From assembly GCA_964017145.1 (NCBI GenBank), contig OZ024842.1:3286001-3350000 (forward strand): 64,000 nucleotides of DNA. The letters run 5' to 3'. The translations under genes and the position numbers were made by a program. Of the stretch, positions 21,834 to 36,769 are shown one piece after another (the first letter of the stretch is position 1; every line of letters begins with the position of its first letter). Source of the DNA: Agrocybe praecox. Taxonomy: Eukaryota; Basidiomycota; Agaricomycetes; Agaricales; Agrocybaceae. The notes beneath the pieces were generated by a model. The model worked only from the letters and a program-made list of their open reading frames with translations. It had not been told where the DNA came from and ran no database searches.

Positions 21834-24283
21834 CATACTCTGGAACATCAAAAAACGTCTCTTGCGTCATCGTCATGCTTTTTTATTCCGTGTCGTTTCT
21901 TGCTTTGCTTTCTTTTTATCCCTTGTTTTTATCATTCTAATATTCTCTGTACCCTCCATCTTAACGACTTCGCCATGTCTCCGCACGATCAATCCTTTAT
22001 CTATATACCACGCTACTCACTACCCCCCGATATCCCAAGCCATCTCACATATCCAAAATCTTGTACATCTAGCTTCATTTTACAGTCGTCCTGTTCTTTT
22101 TTTCGTAACAACTCCCAACATGTTTATCTATTTTCTCTAGGATTTGTTGTTGTACTATATTGTTTTTGATGGTGCTTTTATCGCATCTTTGTAAAGTTTG
22201 TTTTTATCCTTCGTATTTTTTTCATACACCACAATATGGTGGGAGTTATCCTTATATGTATAGTTTTTAGTATACCACTTATTGAAATCCTTCTTGTTCC
22301 TCTTTATTTTCCTTCCCCGATTGTTAAAAAAAAGAACGTAAATATTTCATATATACCCGCTGCGAAAATTTTACAATCTTGTATAATTACTTAGAACACA
22401 ACCCCGAATTTAATTCCTTCCTTGCCGAGTGTTCTTACTTTATGGGCCATTAACCCCAAGGCCCGTGGGTTGAGACTGTTTGAAACAAGCCCAATGAGAT
22501 GTATGGGCGTCCAATGGAATGTAGGTGTCGTATTCTCAGGCTCGCCGAGGCCAACGATACATTGGCTTTCGGGCCCAAGACCGTCGTTCTAAGGCTAGTG
22601 CATGCTGCCTAATGCCCAGCCTGTAGGCCCCGAAATTTCTAGAAAGAGGTGATCTAGGTGGATACTTCAAAAACCTTATTTCTGATGCGGATATTTCCTT
22701 GGCTTGCCCCTTGAGGACTCCTCGACTCTCCTTGAGCACCGGAATATGTAAATGTAGTATCCCACGTCGCCACGTTGGGTTGTTCCGGTGATTTTCATTA
22801 TTAAACGGTTGAAGATCTTCCGCGGACTGTGTGCTTGCTATTATGAAGCTTGCGCAGTGCGTTTCTGTTGGAGGAACCGTGAACGCCAGTTTGTAAGTAC
22901 GTGGAATGAAATGGATAATTACCCTTTATTTTATTATCCTCGGCTTTGAATTCGTCTTTCAAGTGAAATATGGAAGCTTCCTTGCCACTGATGGGTTTTT
23001 CCATACCAGTGTTCTACTACGATCACCTGTTACAACTTGGCTGTTCTTGCCGGGCAAAGGCCATTTTGGCTAGATATCATGGAGACGATTAGACAATAAA
23101 AAAGAGGATATCATCCGATCACGCACCTTCAAAATGTTTATTGGAGTCTTCTGATAGAACGTTGGCACCTGTGGCAAGGACTTGAGTATCGTAATTCTAG
23201 GCAAACAAAAGCGAGTAACGTTACGGTGTTTTGCTTTCTTCAGTGTCGACTGCTGTCCTATTGGAACGTTTATCCATGTATCATGGGATCAAGTCAGAAT
23301 TGAACGGACGAGTAAAGCGGGAAGGAATCCTTGTTTTGATTGTCCGGGGTCCTAAAGGAGTGTGCACCGAAGGTCGTCCTGGAATAAACAGAAATTGTTA
23401 ATTGAGTACGAAAAAAAAAAAAATCTTCAAGCAAGCGAACGCAAACCTGGTGTCACAATTTATTCCTGTCTTCTCGGCCTCGATAATGAGAATATCGACG
23501 TTTCTGTAAACCACTGTATTAGGAAGCGCATTGGGTGCCAAGGCCGATATACATGCTAGCATCCCCGTGCAAGCCGCGAGCGTCGTCCGTCGAGATTGCT
23601 TCAAAGAACCAGTTCTTCGGTGATATCGATACAGTTTTAACCTTTCCAAGGCTGCTAGGGAGGCGGTAAATCACTCTGAGCGAATTCAGCTTCTCTGCCT
23701 TGTCTTTCGAGGGAACAAGGGTAGTTGTTATGAAAAAGAAGCATCTGGGTGGTTCAGGCCATGCGACACAACGATTCCTATAATAGAAAAAAATCAATAC
23801 GTGCATTAAGAAAAGGCAACAAATTAACGACAGACCGAACGCTCCGAATCTTCCCTATGAAATCGCACAGATTGTCGACAGATAAGATACATGCATTCGT
23901 TTAGCATAGCATGGATCCATGTTATTGGGATCTTTGCGTTTAAACAACTATCCCAATAGTTTTCGTTCAGTAATGACAAGGGGCTTACAGAGGAGACTGG
24001 CATGGCAGGACTTGAGCAGAAGGTTAACGAGAGAAATCAGCCAAGCAACATGAAGTAGTCTGAGGAAACCCCATTCTACGATAAGCAGTTGGGCTTCCGA
24101 AGATACTGATACTGGACTGGTTTCTATTAGGTTTGGTCTCAAGAGTGTATACAGGTTGAACTTAAGAACGATCACGCGAAGCTCAGAAGTCCTTTTTCTT
24201 TTGTGATGTACGACGGAGGTTGAAAAGTATTAATATGTATATTAACTTAATTAGGAGGATTCTATCCTTTTTGCAGTAGCAAT
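21834..24283. other. Gene-poor stretch, possible decayed gene on minus strand
   Basis: After the trailer of the membrane-protein gene there is no supported gene. On the minus strand about 23806-23460, two frames next to each other (SLRVIYRLPSSLGKVKTVSISPKNWFFEAIS and NTVVYRNVDILIIEAEK) look protein-like but need a frame change, so this is at most a remnant. The dispersed repeat copy 2 follows at 24284. Confidence 0.35.
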
Positions 24284-24632
24284 TTTCAAATATATTTGGT
24301 TACGGATTATTAATACTAATATCCCTAAGGTTAGGGTTAGGAGAAAGAAAGGGCGAAAAAAAAAGCCTGCTCAGCCAGAGTGGCCGAAGCAGGACAGGGA
24401 AATATTGAGACGGTGCATGAGCCTAAGCCCATACAAGCCACAGCCACCCCCTGAGGACAAGGTCGCCGTGCTATGGGGGATTTCCATGGCCCACAAACCC
24501 AGGTACGTGAAGGAATTTATGCCATCAAGGTAAGTATGAGTTGTTCAAATGTCCCGGGTTCCGTTATATACCACCCGCGTTTGCGCACGGACCTTTTGCT
24601 GATGGCGAATCAATTGAGCGGATCACCTGATG
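24284..24632 (+). repeat. Dispersed repeat copy 2
   Basis: Same element as at 17688-18037, 6.6 kb away and in the same orientation. It keeps the telomere-like ggttagggttagg, the A-run, the EWPKQDREILRRCMSLSPY exon and the gtaagt donor. Similarity fades after about 24632. Downstream (about 24671-24862) is an open stretch with FGDACPYAFNTSQKWNSFETWLCVWIAMLY that has no counterpart at copy 1. Confidence 0.7.
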
Positions 24633-24947
24633 CAATTGGCTTTGAATAGCCTTTCTGTTCTTAAATTCCTGTGGGCTCTCAACCATATGTTTGCTTTTTC
24701 GTTATCACTTTCTTCTTACACACAGAGGCTTATTTCGGCGATGCTTGTCCCTATGCTTTCAACACGTCTCAAAAATGGAACTCTTTTGAAACTTGGCTGT
24801 GTGTGTGGATTGCGATGTTGTATGCGTTCTCGTGTAATGGGTTAACGATGCCTATCAAATGAATTAAGAGGACAACGTCTCGTTCTTTGGCTGTATAATA
24901 TTGTACATAAATTTAAAGATAAACATGAAAATACTAAGGTCCCAAAC

Positions 24948-26283
24948 TTAGGCAATATTGACGCTGTAAGTTCTTCCCTCCTCTTCTGGCTCATCGAAAG
25001 TGTTGATGTCCCACTTAGGATCACAGGTTGTCCATGGGATATTGAAGCTAACCAAAACGTCAGGAAACGTACCACACCGAAAAAGAAAAAGTATTCACCG
25101 AGTTCGACCTTCGCTCTTGATCAGATCAGAGACAACATTGTAGTCTTCTGGGCTGAGTTCAATTTGCTTGAAGTTCGACACGATGCGCTCTTCTTGTACA
25201 CTTTTTGGAATAACGGAGTACCCCCTGTACGCTCCCCATGCGATCAGAACTTGTGCTGGCGTAGCGTTGAGCTTCTTCGAGATTTCGGCGAGCGCTGGTT
25301 GCTCGACAAACTTGGGCTTTCCGAGTACTGATTATGCGGATTCAGTGGGGTTGAAAATGTTATATTCTCGTAACTGACCGTTATTTCCAAGGGGACTGTA
25401 TGCGGTGATGTGGATGTTTTTCTCTTTGCAAAATGCAACCAATTCATCTTGGGGGAGGAGAGGGTGTGCTTCGATTTGGTTAACGACCTAACAAGGCAGG
25501 ATATTCACTATGAGTGCATGGTTGTTCGTTGCTTAACTTGAAGTATCACTTACAGGAACTACCCCGGTAGCTGCGATGATTCCTTTCAAGTGATCAACTG
25601 TGAAGTTGGAAACACCGATAGCTCTAACCTGTATCAGACGATACGATTCATTGGTTAGACAAGATTAATGAGCAGACGAAAAAAGGCGTAAAGAGCACAC
25701 CTTCTCTTTGGGAAGTTTGATCACTGCTTTCCATGTATCCACCAGCGTGGTTTTATTATCAATCTCAACAAAACCTTCATGTTCGGGATCTTTTGGGAAC
25801 AATCCTCTTCCAGGGGCGAATGCGATTGGCCAATGGACAACTGGAGATGTGAATTTGGTAAGCGTGCTCTAGAATTCGCCATTGCATCGGATGACGTACG
25901 ATAGAGGTCAAGGTAATCCAGTCCTAGCTGGCTCAACGTCGTGTCCAGCTCCTTCTCTACCTCTTGTGGTTGATGAGCCGAGTTCCATAGCTTGGAGGTG
26001 ATGAAGAGCTCTTCACGCTTGACGACAGATGGGATAACTTTCTTAAACGCGCGGCCGACTTCGTCTTGGTTCTGATACACCATTGCAAGATCGAGGTGGC
26101 GGTAGCCAACCTTGACAGCAATTTCGACCTGTCCTCGCAGAATATCATAAGAGGCTCGATCCAAGCAAGGTATTGTGTACTCACAGCATTTTCAACTTCG
26201 TGGGGTTTAGAAAGCCATGTCCCGAGACCGATCTGGGGGATCTCAGCACCGCTCGAGAGTTTGATGGTCTTTTTGAAAGACAT
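24948..26283 (-). CDS. Aldo-keto reductase
   Basis: Cytosolic NADPH-dependent carbonyl reductase of the AKR superfamily, (beta/alpha)8 barrel. The start at 26283 gives [27 protein letters not shown]. The catalytic tetrad is visible: Asp in [17 protein letters not shown], the Tyr of VYQNQ, the Lys of ELFITSKLW, and the His of LVHWP. Further motifs are [27 protein letters not shown] and the cofactor-binding [16 protein letters not shown]. The C-terminal loop ends GRTYSVNIA (TAA at 24948). Five or so short introns join in phase. Length is about 320 residues, normal. The substrate cannot be told. No pathway neighbours suggest a cluster. Confidence 0.92.
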
Positions 26284-27406
26284 ATCGACAGAAGTAAGAT
26301 ATTAGGGTCTCTGTTGACGTGGAAGGTGGGTAGTCTGTGGAATCTATTGGAATTTCCTTGTCCTAAGTAAGGCTTTTATAGCGTCCTCTGTTCCCAAATT
26401 GAAATCTAGGACCAGACGGACCGCATCTCCCGGGCCGTATGCCATCTAGCAGCTCCTGAGTATCACCGGTTTTATGGCAACATCCTGAACCCCTCGTAAG
26501 CCATCTGATAAAGTCGCGATGAACCATTGTGTGCTCGTCGAAGCTCAAGATAAGCAGACGAGTTACGACACTCAGTGATTAGGCTTTTAATGAGGATACT
26601 AGTAGGACCGGATCAGGGTTGGCCATATATTAATAGAACACGCGTTATGAGTTTACATTTAATTCGTACCTAATCAGAAAAAAAAAATGTTGGCCTTGTG
26701 ATAGCATAGACACATGCATTTTTTCGTATTCAGCTGTCCTAAAAATGCTACTTCTTATTCAAGGTTCTTGATTTTGGCCCACCTTCCTGCCTTACAATAT
26801 TGAGATATTTTCTCAAAGTCACAGGCCGACTGCACTATGCTCGTTCATACAAGTGCTATGTTTTCTTCCAATGGACACATGAGTCATGCACTATACTTTG
26901 GGGGAGACTACTATGTGTTATGAGGTTGAATGAAATTAAGCGTTCCTGGAGTCAATGCCTTTAACCAGAAAAAAATGTCAATATCATCAGCCCAAAAGAA
27001 TGAGGTGGTCAAGAGTCGTAAGTAGAGGAACTAGATTATCCTAGTTCAGAAAGCCATGCCGATCTGCGCAGTGGAGAAAAATGAGCATCTTTTTCAAATG
27101 ATGGCCATGAAACAAGGCAATGCTGTGCCGGTCGGCAGAATGTTTGGGATGGGGGACGTAGCCAATTAGAAACGTGGGTGCCAAGAAGCACATACTCTAG
27201 ATGATAGAGGAAGCGCTTTCAAGTGTGTCCCAAGTGACAAGGCTTTGCTAGACAAGTCTGTAACGCCCTTCTCTCCCATCTATTTCCCCCAAGTGTCCAG
27301 TGCAGGCTGTTTCACAGACACTCGGGTTTCTCAAACTCTTAATACTGGAACTGATCTTCTCTCTCGCCCACCGTGGCTTTTGTATTCGGTCTCCTCTGTA
27401 ACAACT
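26284..27406. other. Intergenic between aldo-keto reductase and the PMR1-type ATPase
   Basis: Divergent upstream regions of the two genes. Nothing else recognisable. Confidence 0.4.
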
Positions 27407-31360
<3,954 letters not shown>

Positions 31361-31824
31361 AATTGTATTAGAAATCATAATGGAGGGAAACTTTGTAATT
31401 TGGGTAATTCTGAAGTAACTACTCGTATTTAACTGACTGGACGACTAAATTTATATCCTCGCGATTAGCGCACATACCTATGTTCTACTATCTACTCACC
31501 ACCGCACCCTTCTTACCATCTAAAATCCGTAGTAGCTCTACATAATGTTATTACTAGTATCAGTAGCCACAACCACGACCAGCAATCCAAGGAAATTATC
31601 TTCGCTTGAGTTGGGAGTAAGTAAAGTGTACCTCGTAAGGCAACACTGGACTCAGTGTTGAATTCTAAGTTGTCCCGAGAACCATATTTGGAAATTATTT
31701 CCTAAAACAGATCCACCCCATCTTTTGAGAAATCAAATCAAATTGCCAAGTTTATGTACTACATTTCGGGTAAGTAGCTCTTTCCTTTCTCTTCTTCCAT
31801 ATCAACAAGAGGAATAGCTCGTCC
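31361..31824. other. 3' flank of PMR1 and left breakpoint of the segmental duplication
   Basis: No gene. From about 31667 onward the sequence matches the sequence from about 38828 onward (shared ggaa-ttatttcctaaaacaga, then a long match reading into the A genes), which marks the left edge of the duplicated block. Confidence 0.6.
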
Positions 31825-32097
31825 TCAATCTCTAGTCTTCTTTGGTCCACCCTTGGGCACACAGCAAAGGGTCTTGATTCCGGTGATGCAGCAAGCGCCA
31901 TCACCGCAGCTGCCTCTGTCTTTCTCGATATATCCAGTGGTGCAAGATCCGGCGCAGAAGGACGCACTTCCTTCCCAGTGGCAGCCTGGGGGTGGGGCAC
32001 CGTCGAAGGCAGCTAATTCGCCGTTGACGTTCTCTGTAAATGGAGAGGCGAGGACGACGGTGGTGAGTGCTGCGCTGATTAGGATGAGAACCTTCAT
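31825..32097 (-). CDS. Small secreted 8-Cys protein, subtype A (A1)
   Basis: A single-exon frame of 90 residues. A signal peptide (MKVLILISAALTTVVLAS) is followed by a short linker and one cysteine module: GCHWEGSASFC, AGSC, then CGDGACC, TGIKTLCC. Cysteine spacing is C-x8-C-x3-C-x11-C-x4-CC-x7-CC. The tail is basic (PKGGPKKTRD), unlike subtypes B and C, which stop right after the last CC pair. No enzyme motif. It is likely an extracellular disulfide-knotted protein; the role is unknown. Differs from A2 at a handful of positions. Confidence 0.85.
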   Translation of the reverse strand: MKVLILISAALTTVVLASPFTENVNGELAAFDGAPPPGCHWEGSASFCAGSCTTGYIEKDRGSCGDGACCITGIKTLCCVPKGGPKKTRD

Positions 32098-33192
32098 GAT
32101 GATATACTTTGAGGAAGAGGATGAGTGCTATGTGTTTGAGTTCCTAAGGGTTGGATCGGACACTGCTTACTGAGTGAAGAGACGAATGTCTTTCTGAGGA
32201 AGGTGTGTTTCCGTTTCGTTTATATATGTTATGTTATGTATATCTCGTTTTATCCCCATTTCTCAGCTAAGGCTCTCTGCCAAGACGCTCGCAGACTGTA
32301 AAAAAATCCGACAATTGGAAACTTGGTGCAGTCGCGTTCTAATATCTAGTCATCAATGCAGTGGTCTCTCCCATTGCGTTTTGTCATTGTTTAATCCACC
32401 TATACACCTCTCTGCGAGTCGATTTGCTACACTATATCAGTGGGGCTAACACAGATCTCTACTAGTATAAATTCCCTCTTGACCCGATGAGTACAACCCA
32501 CAAAATGCGGTGAATATCTCATAGACTCGGATACAGACATGCAGCGTAGAATAGGCGGATCTTTGGCGCCGGTCGCACTTCTGGCGTCTTGGCATCATCA
32601 CGAGGAATCTCTAGTGCTTTACGTAAATTAGTGGTTCCAAATTTGCTATTTTTCTGGCGTATACAAATGACATAGCTGGCCGTAGCTGTACGTGAAGTTA
32701 GATTAAACTTGGCAAGCAAAGGTTCACCATGCTAACACCGAAATGCGGTACACGCATCTCTGCAGATGTTATTTCCGAGACGTGCTAATGATTAGGCTCC
32801 GTAGGTTCTTTTTCAATTTAATCTTAGGACCATAATAACTACATGTAACATGATGCCCACGAAATTTGAAGTGCCGCCACTTGTTCCCGAAGGCCCAAAG
32901 GTGGCATCAGGGCCGCGCTGGGATTAACGCGGACGGCGCTTATTGTGTCTTCCATTTTTGATCTGATCATGTTTGTGCTCGAAATAGATACCAATCATGA
33001 ATTCGATTGAGGTGAGATGATATCAAGAATGAGTTCAGATGATTATGTTCTCGTGAAAAATGGGGAAAGTAGGAATCGTTGACATATGCTAGTGACTCAT
33101 ATCGTATGACAGTATACTGGTACATCCGACCTCCTTATAGCCTTACAACCAGCACATAACACATCTCCATAGATCACCATGGATTATCATCT
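32098..33192. other. A1-B1 intergenic, with frameshifted gene remnants
   Basis: Contains a frame starting near 32539 (MQRRIGGSLAPV) that is longer and open in the unit 2 copy (39714-39905) but shifted here. It also has a remnant at 32850-32961 beginning MMPTKFEVPPLVPEG that is shifted by an insertion; the in-frame copy is at 34876-34980. These look like a decayed neighbour gene carried along in the duplications. Confidence 0.5.
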
Positions 33193-33450
33193 TCAAGGCT
33201 GGCAACAAAGAACCTTCTGCCCCGTCGCACAGCATATTCCGTTTCCACAATTACTCCACGCCGACAACCTCCAGCCTGCCTCGCACTGGCCATTGCAGAA
33301 TGGCGCCGTACCCTCCCAGCGGCACCCAGGAGGTGTGGTATCTGGGTGGCTTCCACCTCGATAGTATGGGAGCTTGTTGGCGCTGGTGATTTGTGGAAAG
33401 GTGGTGAATAGCGTGAGGGCGGAAAAGAGGCAGGAGATAGTTAGTCTCAT
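33193..33450 (-). CDS. Small secreted 8-Cys protein, subtype B (B1)
   Basis: 85 residues: signal peptide (MRLTISCLFSALTLFTTFPQ, cleavage likely after ITSA), a short linker with Pro, then GCRWEGTAPFC, NGQC, a Trp-rich loop EAGWRLSAWSNC, GNGICC, TGQKVLCC and a final QP. The 8-Cys spacing matches subtype A except for loop residues. Upstream on the minus strand there is a TTATAAA-like box near 33560 and a possible 5'UTR intron (gtaagt near 33540 to cacag near 33480). It is divergent from C1 with about 900 bp between start codons. Confidence 0.85.
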   Translation of the reverse strand: MRLTISCLFSALTLFTTFPQITSANKLPYYRGGSHPDTTPPGCRWEGTAPFCNGQCEAGWRLSAWSNCGNGICCATGQKVLCCQP

Positions 33451-34351
33451 TGTTGGGTTTGGCTGAGTTGTTTCTGGTCCTGTGGGTTATTGTTAGTGAG
33501 TTGAGAGTGCGACTTTTGAGAGGTTGTCTGTCCTGCACTTACTTTGCTGAAGGTAAAAGTTTATAACTCTGAAGAAGGCAAACTGTGAGACTTATGTCGT
33601 GCTCCAGAGATTTTATACCATTCCGTGTCACGATAAAGTAAGACTTGTGAATGAATTCGCGTCGTTAAGCTACTCTAGGAAATTTCCATCATGTCAAGCA
33701 ACCTGACAACAAGTTCGCAGAACCTACGTACTAGTATAATTTACTTGAATTTATTATATGAAGTGGAGAGATACTCTGCTCCACAGTTTGTGTCTCGGTA
33801 ATAAGTCGTTTGGGCTAAACTAATGCTATTGTAGACTCCGTGAAGAACCACACATAGTAAACGTATACATTACTAGGATAGTCAATCTCCACAACTTCTA
33901 TGTTTTATTTTTTTGACGTTGATAGATACGTTTTAAATGCACGTAGATAGGGTTGCAATGATAATACCGTGTATGTATCAATTTGAGCTTGACCTTCTAT
34001 TTCGTGTTGTTGATCGCTAGGAGGGGAGTTGGTGTGGAATTCGTGACATATAGATATAGGGAGTATTAGACTAGGAAAATAAAGAGGAGTTAGATGCGTA
34101 GATTTCTACCGTAGAAGGCTGATAGTAGTTGATCTAGGAAACAGATTCAGATTCAGAGTGTTGATTGAATGACGTACATACGTATACTGGTGGAGGTATA
34201 TAATAAACTAGGTGAAAAATAATAACTTTCACCTTCACTGCCATCAGTGCAGAGAGAGATACGTATTTGTTTCATTCGAGTGAGTTGGTTTATCATATAT
34301 CATGTCCAGTCTTTAATTGGAATACCATTCTCTAGACAATCCAAAGCGTCA
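33451..34351. promoter_or_regulatory. Divergent B1-C1 intergenic region
   Basis: No gene. Large parts recur at 35475-36475 (B2-C2) and 40598-41614 (B3-C3), including ataagtcgtttgggctaaa near 33800 and the TGACGTAC element near 34170. This is the shared control region of the divergent pair. Confidence 0.55.
34170..34184 (+). promoter_or_regulatory. Conserved tgacgtacatacgta element upstream of C1
   Basis: Identical in all three C promoters (also 36280-36294 and 41422-41436), 182-196 bp before the start codon. It contains a TGACGT half-site of the kind bound by bZIP factors and a tacgta palindrome. A TATA-like box (tatataataaa) follows at 34197-34207, about 13 bp downstream. Confidence 0.5.
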
Positions 34352-34654
34352 ATGATGTTGTTCAGCGCCTTCAAAGCAATCACACTCGGCGGCGCGCTCA
34401 TCCCAGTCATACTTGTCCTCTTCCCAGGGACATCCCTCGCCTCCAACACACCAACCATAACGAAACGCCAGCGGATCTTCCAACACCACACGTACCCCGA
34501 CCCGCCCCCTCCAGGGTGCGAGTGGAAGGGCACCGCGCTGTTCTGCAACGGGCAGTGCGATACGGGTGCGGGGTGGCGGGTGCAGGCGTGGGATAAGTGT
34601 GGGGATGGGGTGTGTTGTACGACGGGCCAGAAGGTGCTTTGTTGTCGCCCTTGA
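34352..34654 (+). CDS. Small secreted 8-Cys protein, subtype C (C1), with Kex2-like site
   Basis: 100 residues from the first of two adjacent ATGs. The signal peptide (MMLFSAFKAITLGGALIPVILVL) ends near GTSLAS. A short propeptide ends in the dibasic ITKR followed by QRIFQHH, a classic Kex2 processing context. The mature part has PDPPPPGCEWKGTALFC, NGQC, DTGAGWRVQAWDKC, GDGVCC and TGQKVLCC, ending RP. The third loop is two residues longer than in A and B (x13). Predicted mature length is about 60 residues. Single exon. Confidence 0.85.
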   Translation: MMLFSAFKAITLGGALIPVILVLFPGTSLASNTPTITKRQRIFQHHTYPDPPPPGCEWKGTALFCNGQCDTGAGWRVQAWDKCGDGVCCTTGQKVLCCRP

Positions 34655-35219
34655 GGGTAGCTAGTAGAGCAGAAGTTTAGTACTAGGGCTCTCAGTGAGA
34701 GCTCTTTGATCATGTACTACCAGCGAAGAATCAAGCCTTAGCTTTGCGATGACTCGTGAATGTATATTGCCTTCAATTTAAATAATGACGATCGTGAGTA
34801 TGCTCATGCTCATAGGTAATGACAAATAAGCTCCATAGGTTCTTTTTCAATTCTAGTACCATAATTACATATAACATGATGCCCACGAAATTTGAAGTGC
34901 CGCCGCTTGTTCCCGAAGGTGACATCAGGGCCACGCTGGGATTGACGGGGGACGGCGCTTATTTTGTCTTCCATTTTTGATCTGATGATGTTGGTGCTCA
35001 AAATAGATATCAATCATGGATTTGATTGAGGTGAGATGATATTGAGAATGAGTTCAGATAATTATGTTCTCGTGAGAAATGGGGAAAGTAGGAACCTGGA
35101 ATCGTTGGCATATGCTAGTGATTCATATCGTATGACAGTATACTGGTACATCCGAACCTCCTTACGGCCTTACAACCAGCACACAACGCATCTCCATAGA
35201 TCACCATGGATTATCATCT
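34655..35219. other. C1-B2 intergenic with remnant frame
   Basis: Holds a plus-strand open frame of 34 codons at 34876-34980 (MMPTKFEVPPLVPEGDIRA, ending GDGAYFVFHF). Its copies at 32850-32961 and 40012-40094 are frameshifted. Since it lies in every B-downstream region it is probably a fragment carried with the B gene. Confidence 0.45.
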
Positions 35220-35474
35220 TCAAGGCTGGCAACAAAGAACCTTCTGCCCCGTCGCACAGCATATTCCGTTTCCACAATTATTCCACGCCTGCAACCTCCA
35301 GCCTGCCTCGCAATGGCCATTGCAGAATGGCCACGTACCCTCCCAGCGGCACCCAGGAGGTGTGGGGTCTGGGGGAAAGCCTTTTCTATTTGTGAGCTTG
35401 TTGGCGCTGGTGATTTGTGGGAAGGTGGAGAGTAGCGTGAGAGCGGAAAAGAGGAAGGAGATGGTTAGTCTCAT
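35220..35474 (-). CDS. Small secreted 8-Cys protein, subtype B (B2)
   Basis: 84 residues: signal peptide MRLTISFLFSALTLLSTF, cleavage likely after ITSA, then NKLTNRKGFPPDPTPPGC. Module: RWEGTWPFC, NGHC, EAGWRLQAWNNC, GNGICC, TGQKVLCC, QP. Differs from B1 and B3 in the linker (Asn/Arg/Lys-rich here) and at a few module sites (Trp for Ala, His for Gln). Divergent from C2. Confidence 0.85.
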   Translation of the reverse strand: MRLTISFLFSALTLLSTFPQITSANKLTNRKGFPPDPTPPGCRWEGTWPFCNGHCEAGWRLQAWNNCGNGICCATGQKVLCCQP

Positions 35475-36475
35475 TGTTGAGTTTGGCCGAGTTGTTTCTG
35501 GTCCTGTTGGTTGTTGTTAGTGGGTTGAGAGTGCGACTTTTGAGAGGTTGTCTGTCTTGCACTTACTTTGCTGAAGGTAAAATTTATAACTCTGAAGAAG
35601 GCGAACTGTGATACCCGTATCTCGTGTTCCAGAGATTTTATAGCATTCTGTGTCACGGTAGAGTAAGACTTGTGCTTGAGTTTGCGTCGTTAGGCAGCTC
35701 TAGGAACTTTCCATCATGTCAAGCAATATGACAACAAGTTCGTAGAACCTAGGTACTCTGAGTCTAATTTACTTGCATTTAATATATGAAGTGGAGAGAT
35801 ACACTACTCCACAGTTTGTATTTCGGTAATAAGTCGTTTGGGCTAAACTAATGCTACTGTAGACTTCGTGAGACGCCACATATAGTAAATGTATAACTAC
35901 TAGGATAGTTGACGCAGGTCAATCTCCATACCTATTATGTTTTATTTTTTTTGACGTTGATAGATACGTTTTAAAGCACATAGATATGTTGTAAGCCTTG
36001 ATAATACCGTATATGTATGATGGCCCGCCCGATCTCCACCCGCGGTGAGCGCTTAAGCGCCCCGGTGCGTCGTGTCCAATTTGAGCTTGATCTCCCATTT
36101 GCGTTATCACTGGTCACTAGGAGCTCCGGACTTGCATTGAATGGGGGGATTTGAATTCGTGAAATAGTGGGAGAATCAGTACTAGGAAAATAAAGAGGAG
36201 TTAGATGTGTAGTTTTTACCGTAGAAGGCTGGTAGTAGCTGATCCGAGAAATAGATTCAGATTCAGAGTGTTGATTGAATGACGTACATACGTATAATAG
36301 TGGAAGTATATAATACACTAGGTGAAAAATCATAACTTTCATCTTCACTTCTATCAGTGCAGAGAGAGATACGTATTTGTTTCATTCGAGTGAGTATATA
36401 TCATATACTGTTCCTTCCTGTCTCCCTCAGATTTTGATTGGACTCCCATCTTCTAGACAATTCAAAGCATCATTG
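35475..36475. promoter_or_regulatory. Divergent B2-C2 intergenic region
   Basis: No gene. Repeats the B1-C1 region with scattered changes. The tgacgtacatacgta element is at 36280-36294, with a TATA-like box after it (near 36306). Confidence 0.5.
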
Positions 36476-36769
36476 ATGTTATTCAGCACCTTCAAAGTAT
36501 TCACATTCGGCGGCGCGCTCCTCCTTGTGCTCGTCCTCCCAGGGACATCCCTCGCCTCCGATACACCAACCCTAACGAAACGCCAGAAGATCTTCCCACA
36601 CCACACGCACCCCGACCCTCCCCCCGCAGGGTGCGAGTGGAAGGGCACCGCGTTCTTCTGCAACGGGCAGTGCGATACGGGTGCGGGGTGGCGGTTGCAG
36701 GCGTGGGATAGGTGTGGGGATGGGGTGTGTTGTACGACGGGGCAGAAGGTACTTTGTTGTCGGCCTTGA
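36476..36769 (+). CDS. Small secreted 8-Cys protein, subtype C (C2), with Kex2-like site
   Basis: 97 residues from 36476: signal peptide MLFSTFKVFTFGGALLLVLVL with GTSLAS, propeptide ending TLTKR, then QKIFPHHTHPDPPPAGC. Module: EWKGTAFFC, NGQC, DTGAGWRLQAWDRC, GDGVCC, TGQKVLCC, RP. Shares the long third loop and the KR site with C1 and C3. Single exon; upstream frame is open but has no better start. Confidence 0.85.
   Translation: MLFSTFKVFTFGGALLLVLVLPGTSLASDTPTLTKRQKIFPHHTHPDPPPAGCEWKGTAFFCNGQCDTGAGWRLQAWDRCGDGVCCTTGQKVLCCRP

Noticed and set aside
23398..23806. Minus-strand protein-like frames
   Set aside because: They change frame in the middle without splice signals and match no family I recognise, so kept only as a possible remnant.
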